Notes: generated from the letters alone by a model not told the origin. A stretch of 64,000 nucleotides of DNA from Methylotuvimicrobium alcaliphilum 20Z (GCF_000968535.2 NC_016112.1:4464001-4528000), one strand, 5' to 3'; counted from the first letter of the stretch, positions 1-9,351 are shown. A program made the numbers and translations.

Positions 1-10
1 GCGCTCTTTA

Positions 11-81
11 GTTCGGTAACTGCGTTGTGAAAACAGTTACATAGCTTGCTATGCGCCTGTTTTCGCGCCTTGCTACCGAAC
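11..81. repeat. Nested inverted repeat (hairpin)
   Basis: GTTCGGTA at 11-18 pairs with TACCGAAC at 74-81, and inside it GAAAACAG (29-36) pairs with CTGTTTTC (57-64). The result is a double-arm hairpin in a gene-free region. No gene is recognisable between 1 and 972, which otherwise holds repeat copies. Confidence 0.6.
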
Positions 82-162
82 AAAATAGCATTGCCATAAA
101 AGCCGAAAACAGGCGAAGTATAGCACCGTAACGTTAGGGAAAATGGGCATACCTCACAAGCC

Positions 163-440
163 CAGCAATTCCCAGTTTGAGCATTTTCGCCGATCTTAGG
201 GTGTGGGGTATGCCTGTCGAGGAACGCCGTAAACCCATCCATGGGGAGCTTGGCGGCAGCTCGAACGCCACGGATGGCGTGTATTAGGGCAATGCAGGGC
301 AGAAAAATGCTCCTGCATTTTCTGCATTCATTACATCCATGTAACTCAGCAATTGCCGAGGAGCAAAAATCTGCCCTGCTGCCGACATCCTCGCCAAACA
401 CACCCCACACCCTTTTTGATCCCCAAATTGGGAATTGCTG
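163..440 (+). repeat. Dispersed repeat R2, long form
   Basis: The element starts CAGCAATTCCCAGTTTG and ends with the near inverse, CAAATTGGGAATTGCTG, so it has terminal inverted repeats of about 17 bp. Bases 163-262 match the reverse complement of roughly 9415-9516. The right part matches 9352-9415 and a fragment near 31703-31781. This copy carries about 110 bp of extra central sequence compared with the 165-bp form at 9352-9516. No transposase is present, so it looks like a non-autonomous element. Confidence 0.65.
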
Positions 441-461
441 TCACAAGCCGGTACAAACGAT

Positions 462-622
462 TTATACCCATCGCAGATCAAAATTCGGCACCAGGGTGTC
501 CGTCAAAGGACGCCGTGAATACATCCCTGTAGGCTCTATGCCAGCTCCATGCTGGCAAAGCCTTTGCCGCACACCCTGGCGCCTCCTCAGGCACTGCCCA
601 AATTTGAAGTGCGAAAGGTATA
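462..622 (+). repeat. Dispersed repeat R1
   Basis: This is a copy of a roughly 160-bp repeat with marks such as GGACGCCGTGAATAC, CATGCTGGCAAAGCC and GCGCCTCCT. It is nearly identical to 789-945. Other full or partial copies lie at 1785-1842, 9303-9655, 17262-17445, 28072-28149, 51945-52315, 55770-55815 and 55965-56015. It has no coding potential that I would defend. Confidence 0.7.
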
Positions 623-788
623 TTGAATTTTAAATTATGGCTGCATGTTAACCGAATAGCTAGGGTCGGAAAAATTATGACGAATAATTTACTCGACCAG
701 TGCACGAACTTCGAACATTATTTGGCTTACATACCGGAGTTTTTGTAATGATTTAAAGCGCGTTCAAGACTAAGAAAGTATTCAATTT

Positions 789-945
789 ACCCGTCGTAGA
801 TCAAAATTCGGCGCCGGGGTGTCCGCCAAAGGACGCCGTGAATACGTCCATGTAGGCTCTATGCCAGCTCCATGCTGGCAAAGCCTTTGCCGCACACCCC
901 GGCGCCTCCTCGGGCACTGCCGAAATTTAACTGGTAAAGGGTGTA
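789..945 (+). repeat. Dispersed repeat R1
   Basis: This second tandem-orientation copy of R1 lies about 165 bp after the first and differs from it by scattered substitutions. It ends next to the 3' end of the methyltransferase gene that runs leftwards to position 973. Confidence 0.7.
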
Positions 946-972
946 TTTGACTGGTTGCTTCCTGCTTACCCG

Positions 973-1713
973 TTAGGTCAAGGGCTCACAAGATGCAAAG
1001 AACCACGGAAATCGTTGGCGTTTAAGTATCGATGGCTGCCGTTCTTCAACAATATCAAAGCCACCGTGCAGCAGCAGCTCTCGAAGGCAACCGGGCGAAT
1101 AGAACCAGGTTCCATAACCACCCCGAATACTTGTCATGCCGCCCTGAGTTTTATCTTGGCGCCGCACAATAAATTTAGCCCAATTGCCGGGAATAGGCAG
1201 CACCTGAGATGTCTGCATAAGTAAGCGTTCCTTAGTCAGGCCTCCAATTTGACGCAATACAAACGCCGGGTCTGCAATGTGATAAAGCCCACCAAGACAA
1301 AGTACGACATCGAACGGCTCATCGAAATAATTTTCGATTTGATAGACATCGCCATGTATGAACTCGATTTTGCAATCAGATTTCAGTGTACTCGCTATAA
1401 ACTGAGCGCATTTGATCCGTTCTTCCGAGAACTCCACACCCACCACTTCTTTAGCGCCTGCAAGAGCAGCCATAATAGAAAACCCTCCATTGGCTGAAAA
1501 CAAATCTAAGACTCTTTTGCCTTTAACCGATTCAGTCACCCAATCGCTAACCATGGCCTGCTTCATTTCGTTATTTTCGGCGAGCTTTCGATTTGGGTGG
1601 ATAGGAGACTCCGCGTTTCGATATATAAATTGCGTAAACCATGATGTAGATGGAATCGCGGCCATAGCGGCTTTCTCACTTTCAGTTAACTCGATATCTA
1701 GTCGTACAGCCAT
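973..1713 (-). CDS. Class I SAM-dependent methyltransferase, CmoB/DUF1698-like
   Basis: The 246-residue protein has a Rossmann methyltransferase core: a glycine motif VLDLFSANGG for SAM binding, an acidic VVGVEFS strand end, and FDVVLCLGGLYHI as motif IV. The GLYH signature and the C-terminal GGYGTWFYSPGCLRELL stretch resemble the DUF1698/CmoB family of tRNA uridine-34 modifying enzymes and their small-molecule methylating relatives. I chose the ATG at 1713 because GGGGA lies 8 nt upstream; an in-frame start at 1755 would add 14 residues and has no good ribosome site. The substrate cannot be told. The gene stands alone between repeat copies, which allows recent acquisition. Confidence 0.75.
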   Translation of the reverse strand: MAVRLDIELTESEKAAMAAIPSTSWFTQFIYRNAESPIHPNRKLAENNEMKQAMVSDWVTESVKGKRVLDLFSANGGFSIMAALAGAKEVVGVEFSEERIKCAQFIASTLKSDCKIEFIHGDVYQIENYFDEPFDVVLCLGGLYHIADPAFVLRQIGGLTKERLLMQTSQVLPIPGNWAKFIVRRQDKTQGGMTSIRGGYGTWFYSPGCLRELLLHGGFDIVEERQPSILKRQRFPWFFASCEPLT

Positions 1714-1784
1714 AATGCAGTCCCCATTTTTTCTAAAATCGACAATTATACCCATAGCAGTGCAAAATTCAGCATTGAATGCAC

Positions 1785-1842
1785 ATCAAGGGTCCAGCAA
1801 CCCCTCGAGCACTGCCGAAATTAGAAGCGCGAAAGATAAAGC
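1785..1842. repeat. Partial R1 repeat
   Basis: The stretch around CGAGCACTGCCGAAATTAGAAGCGCGAAAG matches the right end of R1. Only the terminal third of the repeat is present. Confidence 0.5.
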
Positions 1843-1880
1843 GCTCGGACCGTACTTATTGTCGACCTTGTTTGCCCGAT

Positions 1881-2732
1881 TTATAACTCGAACTTTATCT
1901 TATCAAGTCGGCTTTCCAAGGCTGCCAACAACTCTTTTCCGGATTTGACCGTTCCAAAATCGGCCGGCTCTAGGCTTTTGCCGGTTAATACCGAAAATCG
2001 TGATAACAAATTTTTCAGGCGATTTTGTTCGCTTACGGTAAATCGATATTGCCGAATCCAGTGCTCGAAGTTAGGCGCTTCGAGGGAGTCAATAAGCTTG
2101 GCGCGTTCTTCGAGCTTATCGAGCAGGAGATCCAGAAGACCGATGTTGTTTCCTATCAATTGCTCAACGACTTTCGGATCGAGATTGCGTCCCGGCTCCA
2201 ACCGGTTGTCCGAAACGACTTTTAAGCACTGGATCAATTCGCCAGTCGAAAACCGCGCCGCCGTCTCAAAGAATGCCGACGCTTCCATGTCGCATAAGTG
2301 TTCGTGATTGTAGTCGAACTGAGGTTTAGAACTCGTCAACAGCGATGTTGCAGGACATGGCAAGCCGTAGATAGGCATCGGATAGTAATTTCTACCGGTA
2401 TCGGCATCGCTGATTTTATTGATTGTCCAAGCGCTACCGATATCATGCGTCCTGTGGCCTGCAACTCCAACATTGATAAATAGCGCATTTTCAAGGCAGG
2501 CACTAACGGCTTGCGTGTAGGCCAAACCTGCCGCCATTGCACTTTTTCCCGGTCCCGTAACGGTTAAATAAATCGCTTCATTTCGATACATTGCAAAAGC
2601 GCGCACCGCTGTGTCTTTTTTCAAACCGAAGTGTGCAACCAGCGGTTTCGCCTCGCATGGCAACGCAACCGCAAGAAAAATATTCGCCGCCAAAAGAATC
2701 AATCTCTCTTTAGATTTGTTGCAGAAACACAA
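1881..2732 (-). CDS. Nucleoside phosphorylase/nucleosidase-superfamily protein
   Basis: The roughly 280-residue protein is related to PNP/UDP phosphorylases and MTA/SAH nucleosidases. A glycine-rich TVTGPGKSAMAAGLAYT segment, INVGVAGH, and the nucleoside-binding signature CDMEASAFFETA (the DMEA motif) support this. The C-terminal 100 residues are helical and not part of the phosphorylase core. The start is uncertain: the frame has no ATG near its beginning. TTG at 2732 is possible, but family alignments would favour starting close to the LAVALPCEAKP strand. The gene diverges from rsd across a gap of about 120 bp. The substrate is unknown. Confidence 0.65.
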   Translation of the reverse strand: MCFCNKSKERLILLAANIFLAVALPCEAKPLVAHFGLKKDTAVRAFAMYRNEAIYLTVTGPGKSAMAAGLAYTQAVSACLENALFINVGVAGHRTHDIGSAWTINKISDADTGRNYYPMPIYGLPCPATSLLTSSKPQFDYNHEHLCDMEASAFFETAARFSTGELIQCLKVVSDNRLEPGRNLDPKVVEQLIGNNIGLLDLLLDKLEERAKLIDSLEAPNFEHWIRQYRFTVSEQNRLKNLLSRFSVLTGKSLEPADFGTVKSGKELLAALESRLDKIKFEL

Positions 2733-2852
2733 CGATAAAATTGATAATCTTGAACCATTTCACGAGAAAGTTTCATAATAATTAATAGATTGTTGCATTA
2801 TATTAAATTTTGGATTAGATTTGCATTACAACAACAAAATGAGGATCGACTG

Positions 2853-3299
2853 ATGAGCGCTGTTATGCAAACCTTTCCTGAAAGACGCCGGGGTACCGCA
2901 GCTTTAATCGATGAATTAAGAAAAGAACGGCATGAGGTGTGGGCAATGTATTGCCGTATTGCCGAGCTAAAGCCTTTTTCTGCCGGTAAAAAAGTTCAAA
3001 CTCGGCTGTCTGAATTTTCGCAATTACTAGTCGATTATGTGTCGCTTTGGCACTTCGGAATTTATGAGCGATTATTGTCCGGTAACGAAAAACGCCAAGC
3101 GTTGTTATCTTTTGCGAACGAACTCTATCCCGAGCTATCGAGAACCACCGATGCAGCTATCGTTTTCAACGATAAGTACGAACACGCCAAAAACCATTTA
3201 ACGCCCAGCGCTCTCGAGCAAGATCTGTCCGTTCTAGGCGAGCATTTGGCCATCCGCATGACCCTGGAAGACAAGCTTTGCAACATGTTGCTAAATTAA
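2853..3299 (+). CDS. rsd: Rsd/AlgQ family regulator of sigma-70
   Basis: The 148-residue helical protein matches Rsd/AlgQ. It shows a QLLVDYVSLWHFGIYERLL core, near-identical in pattern to the E. coli LVDYLSxxHFxIYER segment, and a C-terminal ALEDKL-like end (TLEDKLCNMLL). Rsd binds region 4 of the housekeeping sigma factor and shifts RNA polymerase toward alternative sigmas; AlgQ homologues affect alginate and iron genes in pseudomonads. The ATG at 2853 is preceded by GAGGA 7 nt upstream; an upstream in-frame start would add 21 residues unlike the family. A strong hairpin terminator follows 31 bp downstream. Confidence 0.85.
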   Translation: MSAVMQTFPERRRGTAALIDELRKERHEVWAMYCRIAELKPFSAGKKVQTRLSEFSQLLVDYVSLWHFGIYERLLSGNEKRQALLSFANELYPELSRTTDAAIVFNDKYEHAKNHLTPSALEQDLSVLGEHLAIRMTLEDKLCNMLLN

Positions 3300-3330
3300 A
3301 TCATAAAAAATGTATGCCCTATAAAATTTA

Positions 3331-3366
3331 AGCCGCTGTCGGCCAATTCGACAGCGGCTTTTTTTA
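3331..3366. terminator. Rho-independent terminator, possibly bidirectional
   Basis: AGCCGCTGTC pairs with GACAGCGGCT around a 9-nt loop and is followed by TTTTTTT. It ends rsd and sits just before the 3' end of the convergent UPF0182 gene, so it may serve both. Confidence 0.85.
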
Positions 3367-3371
3367 TCCTC

Positions 3372-6023
3372 TTATCTCGGCCGACCATTCTCCGGATCGA
3401 AAGTGGTCCCAGTGTCGTCCTCTTGTATTTTAATAAAGCGCTCTCTCAATCGTGAAAATGCATTCCATAGCGTGGTGTCCATGACGACTTCATTACCGAT
3501 CGATACGATCACCCTGGCCAATTCCGGTATTCGAGTTTTAGTCGCTATAAGATAGAGCGGCTGGACATAAAGAATCGAGTGTTCCATCGGCAAAATAATC
3601 ATTCGCCCCATTTCCACCCGGGAACCGCGCTGGTCCCAGAGCGAAAGCTGGGCCGAAATATCCGGGTCTTGCTCCATCAAGGCCTCGATCTGTGCCGGTC
3701 CGTTGACTTGGACTTCCTTCGCAAATTGGTAAACCGTGATACTTTTTTTGAAGGCATCGCCGCATTTTTCTCTATCCATTACACTGGCAACGCCGACCAT
3801 GCTCAAGTTCTGATTGTTGATCGGCGTCATCGGATTGATCATGACGAATTCTTCCTTGCCGCCGCAATGCCCTAAGTCTACCGTTTGGTAATAAGGCTTG
3901 ACCTCTTTGCCTCTCACTTCTGCAAAATTCCAAGTCTCGGCCTGTTGATAAAACAATGCCGGGTCACGCTGATGATATTTGGCATAGACTTTCATCTGCA
4001 AATAGAACAGATCGCGCGGAAAACGCAATTGTCGCTTTAATTCGGTCGGCATTTCGTCGATATCGCGGAATACCCCGGGATAAGCACGATCGTAAGCTTG
4101 AATGATCACATCCGACGGATCGGAAACATAAAAACGAGTGAAACCGCTGTAAGCATCGACGGTGATCTTGACCGAATTGCGGATATAGTTGAATTCCTTG
4201 CTGCCGTCTAAAAAATCATCCTCGGCCGATTTCGATACCGGATACCAATTCGACAAGGTATAGGCGTCTTGCACCCAATAGAAGCGGTTTTTCGTGACGA
4301 CTAAATAAGGATCCTTGTCTAAATGTAGAAAAGGCGCCAGATGACTGATCCGTTCGACGACATTACGACGAATCAACAGCCGGCTCTCTCGAGATATATT
4401 GGTCGAGAAAAATATTTTTTCGTCTTTGAAAAAAAATGAAAACAATGCCTTTCTGAACAGCGAAGGGATGGGTATTCCGCCGCTGCCAGTATAAACCGCA
4501 TCGATCACGGGATCCGGCCGAGTTCCCGAAAGCGCAACCACGTCGAGATTATTCGGTGTGATTGCGTATTTATAATCCTCCATTCCGTAATAAATATCGG
4601 GGTGTTTGACTTCTAATCCGACTGTGGAACTTAAATCCAAGTCCCGCAAAAACCAACGGATCGGATTACCCGCATCTTGCGCCGCAGGCGTCACCACCGC
4701 GCCGTAACCATGCGTAAAACGCAAATGCGTGTTTTCCCAGTTTTGTGCCTCTTCGGGGAGCTTGGAGATATTCATTTCCCGAGCGGCAAGATTGACCTGA
4801 CGTTTGAAACCGTCGATCAAATAACGGCCTTCGTCGACATCGAGAAAATGATAATACGGCCGGATACTTTGAATCTGGTTGTAAACATCGCTCAAAAATT
4901 CACGATCCCAAACCGGAATATTTTCGAAACGTCTTCGGGTACTCCAGGCTTCGATATCTTTGGTCGGATCAAGCGTCACCGTAAAATCGACGATATCGAT
5001 ATTTTTTAAATCATAAGCATCGAGCGTCGCGACAATATTATGATCGATAAAAGGGCGCTGCGTCCTAACCGGATTAGGCTTGACGATAAATTTATCGATC
5101 AATTGCGGTATAAACTTGACTTCTTGCAAGCCCAACGCACTGACAAAGACTCCCAATGAAATCAAAAACGGGACTTTGGTCCGCGTCGTTTCGGAGAAAT
5201 AATAAAACAGCAATGAAATCGCAGCAGCCAGAAACCCCAGAATCGAGAGCCAAATCAACGGTAGTTGATAGCGTATTTCGACGAAGCCGGGCCCTGAAAA
5301 CACCGGCTCGTGTCGGTCGACATAAAGCAGCGAAAACCGGTACAGCATGAAACCCCAAACGACGAAGAGCACGACAAAACCGAACAACACCGCCAGATGA
5401 ATTTTAGCGGCCTTCGGAAACTCTTTTGATTGACTTGGGATAAACGTATGCTGTACCCAATATTGAAAGGCGACCATTATAAAAATAATGATCGCTGTAG
5501 CCAGTAGCTCTTCTTGGATGAGTAAATAAATCGGGTAAGACAGTAAATAAAAACCGATATCTTGTCCGTAAACGGGCTCAACGATTCCGGATGATCCGCC
5601 GAAGAAATACAACAGCCCCGTTTCCCATTGATGATAAAAGGGAATTGCAATCGCAATGGCTAAAATCAATGCGACCGGCGTAGAAAATTTGAGCGACAAG
5701 CTCATGAATAAGTCGGCTAGGCGCTCGAAGCGCTTGCGCTTGGCCGAGTCCAGCAATACATCCTGATTGGGATTGAACCCCAGATAACGGGCCGCCAACC
5801 AAAAATGCAAAAAGAAAATCGAAAAGAAAACCGCTGTGACCGCGCCCGAAAGAAAAAAGCGGTAAAGCAATCTCAGCCAAAAATAGCCTTCAAACCTTAA
5901 TGCTTGAAACCACCAATAATCGACGATCAGATCGAGAAATACGAAATAGAATGCGACATAAACGACAAGCAATATGCCGAGGGTTGCCGCAATAATCTTG
6001 GTTAAATGTCTCGGAATCCGCAT
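3372..6023 (-). CDS. UPF0182 (COG1615) large integral membrane protein
   Basis: The 883-residue protein has the UPF0182 layout. About seven hydrophobic segments lie in the first ~320 residues (e.g. residues 12-34, 55-75, 115-135, 165-190, 205-230, 258-285). A long soluble region follows, with family blocks such as RPFIDHNI, TRRRFENIPVWD, FTHGYGAVVTPA and HSILYVQPLYL. The length is normal for the family. The function is not established; the topology suggests a membrane-anchored protein with a large extracytoplasmic domain. GAGGA 5 nt before the ATG at 6023 supports the start. The gene is monocistronic and convergent with rsd. Confidence 0.85.
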   Translation of the reverse strand: MRIPRHLTKIIAATLGILLVVYVAFYFVFLDLIVDYWWFQALRFEGYFWLRLLYRFFLSGAVTAVFFSIFFLHFWLAARYLGFNPNQDVLLDSAKRKRFERLADLFMSLSLKFSTPVALILAIAIAIPFYHQWETGLLYFFGGSSGIVEPVYGQDIGFYLLSYPIYLLIQEELLATAIIIFIMVAFQYWVQHTFIPSQSKEFPKAAKIHLAVLFGFVVLFVVWGFMLYRFSLLYVDRHEPVFSGPGFVEIRYQLPLIWLSILGFLAAAISLLFYYFSETTRTKVPFLISLGVFVSALGLQEVKFIPQLIDKFIVKPNPVRTQRPFIDHNIVATLDAYDLKNIDIVDFTVTLDPTKDIEAWSTRRRFENIPVWDREFLSDVYNQIQSIRPYYHFLDVDEGRYLIDGFKRQVNLAAREMNISKLPEEAQNWENTHLRFTHGYGAVVTPAAQDAGNPIRWFLRDLDLSSTVGLEVKHPDIYYGMEDYKYAITPNNLDVVALSGTRPDPVIDAVYTGSGGIPIPSLFRKALFSFFFKDEKIFFSTNISRESRLLIRRNVVERISHLAPFLHLDKDPYLVVTKNRFYWVQDAYTLSNWYPVSKSAEDDFLDGSKEFNYIRNSVKITVDAYSGFTRFYVSDPSDVIIQAYDRAYPGVFRDIDEMPTELKRQLRFPRDLFYLQMKVYAKYHQRDPALFYQQAETWNFAEVRGKEVKPYYQTVDLGHCGGKEEFVMINPMTPINNQNLSMVGVASVMDREKCGDAFKKSITVYQFAKEVQVNGPAQIEALMEQDPDISAQLSLWDQRGSRVEMGRMIILPMEHSILYVQPLYLIATKTRIPELARVIVSIGNEVVMDTTLWNAFSRLRERFIKIQEDDTGTTFDPENGRPR

Positions 6024-6081
6024 AGCTTCCTCATTAAATCTATGGATTTACGCATTGTACTTGTCGAAATGCCCGTATTCT

Positions 6082-6119
6082 AACATTCATCACCGAATTT
6101 GCCTCGTTATCGCGTCAAG
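6082..6119 (+). repeat. 38-bp direct repeat, left copy
   Basis: A 38-bp stretch containing CATCACCGAATTTG and CCTCGTTATCGCGTCAAG recurs at 9183-9220 with two mismatches. The two copies flank the multiheme cytochrome gene and its leader. Confidence 0.75.
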
Positions 6120-6287
6120 GCTATAGGTATCTATACATCATTTGTATACCCATCTCACTACAAATTTCGGCAATTGTGTATAAAGAAGCCGAGGGTGTTA
6201 GGTGAGGAATCATAAATCATGGATGATTTCCTAGCATCTGAATTATCCAAGTAATCAATCATAACCAATAGGCTATGGATTTTTTTG

Positions 6288-6449
6288 TGCTAGCCCTTTG
6301 AGGGGCGTTACGGCGCCGAAAGCGGGTTAGCAATAGGTATAGTGGACATAAATTCAATGAGTGAAAGGTTTTGAATTACGGCATATGACGCACTAGATGC
6401 GTGAAAGCACGCATGTTGAGTTATCCCAATGACTGACGCGGGAGTCATT
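6288..6449 (+). other. Run of four hairpins upstream of the cytochrome gene
   Basis: Four successive inverted repeats are visible: TGCTAGCCC (6288-6296) with GGGTTAGCA (6324-6332, one G-U pair); AATTCAA (6351-6357) with TTGAATT (6371-6377); ATGCGTG with CACGCAT (6397-6414); AATGACT (6428-6434) with AGTCATT (6443-6449). The second and third loops both contain GTGAAAG. This could be a structured RNA leader about 95-250 nt before the start codon, or the remnant of a folded mobile element. I do not recognise it as a known riboswitch. The rest of 6024-6543 shows nothing else. Confidence 0.45.
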
Positions 6450-6543
6450 ACCTACAAGAAATCATTGTATTATCAAACAAATAGTAATTTGGCATATTAA
6501 TTGACACATATTTATTCCGGTTATTTTATTTTTAAGGTAAACA

Positions 6544-8820
6544 ATGAAAAGTCGTAAACTTATTTTTATAGGCCTTTGTTGGCTGTTTATGTTGTTGTAT
6601 GGTTTTGGAGCCGTGGCGCAGTCCAAAGGTGGCGGTGGAGGCGGTAAAGACAGTACACCGGATGCGTTTGAGTTTGTCGATCAAACCGGTGTTGCGTTAA
6701 ATACCGCGATTACTTCCGACCCGATCACGATTACCGGCATCGATACCGGCTCCTCTATCGGCATCAGCGGTGGCAGCTATTCGCGCAACGGCGGCAGTTT
6801 CACCAGCAAGAAAGGAACTGCATACAATGGCGACAATATTCGCGTTCGGCTGACTTCGGCTAATACCTACGATACGACTAAAAGTACTACGCTCACAGTA
6901 GGCGGTGTGTCGGGAACATTCACGGTAATAACCTTGAGCGACACCTTGAATACCACGCCGGATGCTTTCGGCTTCACCGCACAAAGCGATGTCGAGCCGG
7001 GCAGTACCGTCACTTCCAATGCAATTACCGTTACTGGCATCAACGCCCCGACACCGATTAGCATTAGCGGCGGTTTGTATTCAGTCAACAACGGTACCTT
7101 CGTAGCAACGGCGGGTGAAGCCCATGTTAACGACAGCGTTCGTGTGCGGTTGTTGGCGTCCACTGAGCACGACGTTACGACCAGCGCGACACTAACGATC
7201 GGCGGCGTATCGGCCAGTTTCAATGTCACGACTAAACTCAACAGCAACGGCGCGTTTTTATTGCCGCCCGCTTCGCCAGGTAATCCCTCTTTTGAATCTG
7301 AACATTTTTCCGGTTCCAACAACTGCACGATGTGCCATAACAACCTGACTGATGAAAATGGTCGGGATGCTTCGATTGAAACGGATTGGTCTTCGACGAT
7401 GATGGCGAATTCGGCTCGAGATCCTCTGTGGAAAGCCAAAGTGCGTTCCGAATTGAACCGCAACCCTCACTTGGCTGATGTCATCAACGACAAATGCACG
7501 CGCTGCCATGCGCCGATGGCGAATTTCGAAGCGCGAAAAAAAGGCGAACCGCTGGAGATTCTCGATAACGGTTTTCTGAATGCCGACCATCCACGTCACA
7601 ACGAAGCGTTGAATGGCGTAAGCTGTACGGTCTGTCATCAAATCAAAAATTCACCGGATTTAGGTACCTTATCGAAATTCAGTGGCCAATATGATATTGA
7701 CGGCAGCAAGACGATCTATGGTCCCTACGATGATCTATTCCCAAATCCAATGATCATGAATACCGGATATACACCGGTGTATAGCGAACACGTCAAATCC
7801 TCGAAGCTGTGTGGGACTTGCCACAATTTAAAAACACCTTTTGTCGACGAGTCGGGAACTATTCTCAGCACGACACCGGAAAGTGAGTTCCCGGAACAAA
7901 TGCCGTATAGCGAATGGGAGCACAGCGATTTTGCCAGCACTACGCCAAGAAGCTGTCAGCAATGTCACATGTCACGCGTCAATGGCGTGCCTATTTCCAA
8001 TCGTCCGATGTGGTTGCAAAAACGAGACGATTTCGCCTTGCACGAGTTTGTCGGTGCCAATAAGTTAATGTTGGATATTTTCAACAATAACAAAGAGCAA
8101 TTGGGTATTTTGTCGAATAATTTCGAGGAAACCCTCCAAAAAACCCAAGATCAGTTAAATAAATCAGCGACGATTGAAACGGTTACGCAATCTTTAGCGA
8201 ATAATACGCTGGATTTCACGCTGAAAATCAATGCTCAAACCGGTCATAAACTACCGAGTGCGTATCCCTCGCGTCGTGTCGTACTACATGTGACGGTCAA
8301 AGATGCACAGGGCAAAGTAGTGTTCGAATCGGGCAAAATCAATCCTAACGGCAGCATCGAAGGCGTGGATGCCGATATGGATCGCACGACCTTTGAGCCG
8401 CATTACGATTTGATTACCAGCCCGGATCAAGTTCAGGTTTACGAGGCGATCATGGGCGACAGCACAGGCCAAGTGACCTATACCTTGCTGCGTGGCGCAC
8501 AGTATCTGAAAGACAACCGCTTACTACCTAAAGGCTTCAACAAAGCGACCGCGCCGAATGACATCAAAGTCGTGGGCGATGCGTTGACCGATGCCAACTT
8601 TGTCGGCGGCAGCGATCAAATCCGCTATCAAATCGGCGGCTTAAGCGGAAGCAGTTACAGCGTGGAAGCCGAGCTAGTGCATCAACCATTGGCCTATTCC
8701 TTCGCGCAAGATCTGTTCGTCGAACCCGATGCGGAAGTGCAGGATTTCAAGACGATGTTCAATGCATCGACTCAGAAAACCAGCCGTATCGTGCTACATA
8801 CTTTTAACGTCTCTCCATAA
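6544..8820 (+). CDS. Exported pentaheme c-type cytochrome with two Ig-like repeats
   Basis: The 758-residue protein has a signal peptide (residues 1-25, cut near AVAQS) and a glycine-rich linker. Two repeats of about 93 residues follow (about 38-131 and 138-231, each starting TPDAF and ending GGVS-F-V-T), which look like Ig/beta-sandwich modules. Five CxxCH haem sites follow at 261, 318, 361, 423 and 471. The C-terminal ~270 residues contain a TGHKLPSAYPSRR segment. It is probably periplasmic or surface-exposed and may act in electron transfer; copper-responsive surface multiheme cytochromes are known in Methylococcus. AAGGT lies 6-7 nt before the ATG. No maturation or partner genes adjoin it. 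Confidence 0.8.
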   Translation: MKSRKLIFIGLCWLFMLLYGFGAVAQSKGGGGGGKDSTPDAFEFVDQTGVALNTAITSDPITITGIDTGSSIGISGGSYSRNGGSFTSKKGTAYNGDNIRVRLTSANTYDTTKSTTLTVGGVSGTFTVITLSDTLNTTPDAFGFTAQSDVEPGSTVTSNAITVTGINAPTPISISGGLYSVNNGTFVATAGEAHVNDSVRVRLLASTEHDVTTSATLTIGGVSASFNVTTKLNSNGAFLLPPASPGNPSFESEHFSGSNNCTMCHNNLTDENGRDASIETDWSSTMMANSARDPLWKAKVRSELNRNPHLADVINDKCTRCHAPMANFEARKKGEPLEILDNGFLNADHPRHNEALNGVSCTVCHQIKNSPDLGTLSKFSGQYDIDGSKTIYGPYDDLFPNPMIMNTGYTPVYSEHVKSSKLCGTCHNLKTPFVDESGTILSTTPESEFPEQMPYSEWEHSDFASTTPRSCQQCHMSRVNGVPISNRPMWLQKRDDFALHEFVGANKLMLDIFNNNKEQLGILSNNFEETLQKTQDQLNKSATIETVTQSLANNTLDFTLKINAQTGHKLPSAYPSRRVVLHVTVKDAQGKVVFESGKINPNGSIEGVDADMDRTTFEPHYDLITSPDQVQVYEAIMGDSTGQVTYTLLRGAQYLKDNRLLPKGFNKATAPNDIKVVGDALTDANFVGGSDQIRYQIGGLSGSSYSVEAELVHQPLAYSFAQDLFVEPDAEVQDFKTMFNASTQKTSRIVLHTFNVSP

Positions 8821-8834
8821 GGGAATTTTCCTGA

Positions 8835-8856
8835 GCACAAGGATGTGCATTTTTTA
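8835..8856 (+). terminator. Probable rho-independent terminator
   Basis: GCACA (8835-8839) pairs with TGTGC (8844-8848) around a short loop, followed by ATTTTTTA, 15 nt after the cytochrome stop codon. Confidence 0.55.
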
Positions 8857-8939
8857 GAATTGTTAACTCACAGGAATCAAACAATAACCTGATTAGCAAG
8901 TTTCTTCAGCTAAAGCCCAAAGATCAGCATATCCCTAGC

Positions 8940-9008
8940 AGGACGGGGTTCGCAAGCCATGCGCGTCAAGCTAAAAACGGCCAACTCACATCACGCTCTT
9001 TCCCAAGC
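8940..9008 (-). repeat. Dispersed repeat R4
   Basis: The reverse complement matches 24994-25064 over about 70 bp, with shared blocks GGGAAAGAGCGTGATGTG and GGCCGTTTTTAGCTTGA. A degenerate third version is seen near 61433-61500. The 8821-9662 gap holds only repeats. Confidence 0.7.
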
Positions 9009-9182
9009 TCCAGAGACTGTGAAAGTATTGGCGAATATATCAAAAAATAATTTATTCACCATGAAGACAATGAATAAAAACCCTATAAAATCAACGATCT
9101 AACCATTCATGTCACTTCATGCTCTTCGTGGTTATTTGATAATATTGAATGCTTTCACAGTCTCTCCAGCTTGGGTAACAGC

Positions 9183-9220
9183 AACATCCATCACCGAATT
9201 TACCTCGTTATCGCGTCAAG
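9183..9220 (+). repeat. 38-bp direct repeat, right copy
   Basis: Matches 6082-6119 at 36 of 38 positions in the same orientation. Confidence 0.75.
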
Positions 9221-9351
9221 ACCTAAGTATATATATCTCGATTTAACCCAGCACGGACAAGCCGAAACCAGAGAGGAAATCATTTTCGTAAAGAGGCTAG
9301 ATCGTAGATCTAAATCGGCACCAGGGGCCTGTCAAAGAACGCCGTGACCCC

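Noticed and set aside
241-633. Open frame of 130 codons across the first repeats
   Set aside because: It runs through R2 and R1 repeat sequence, has no ribosome site and has a composition unlike the genes here.
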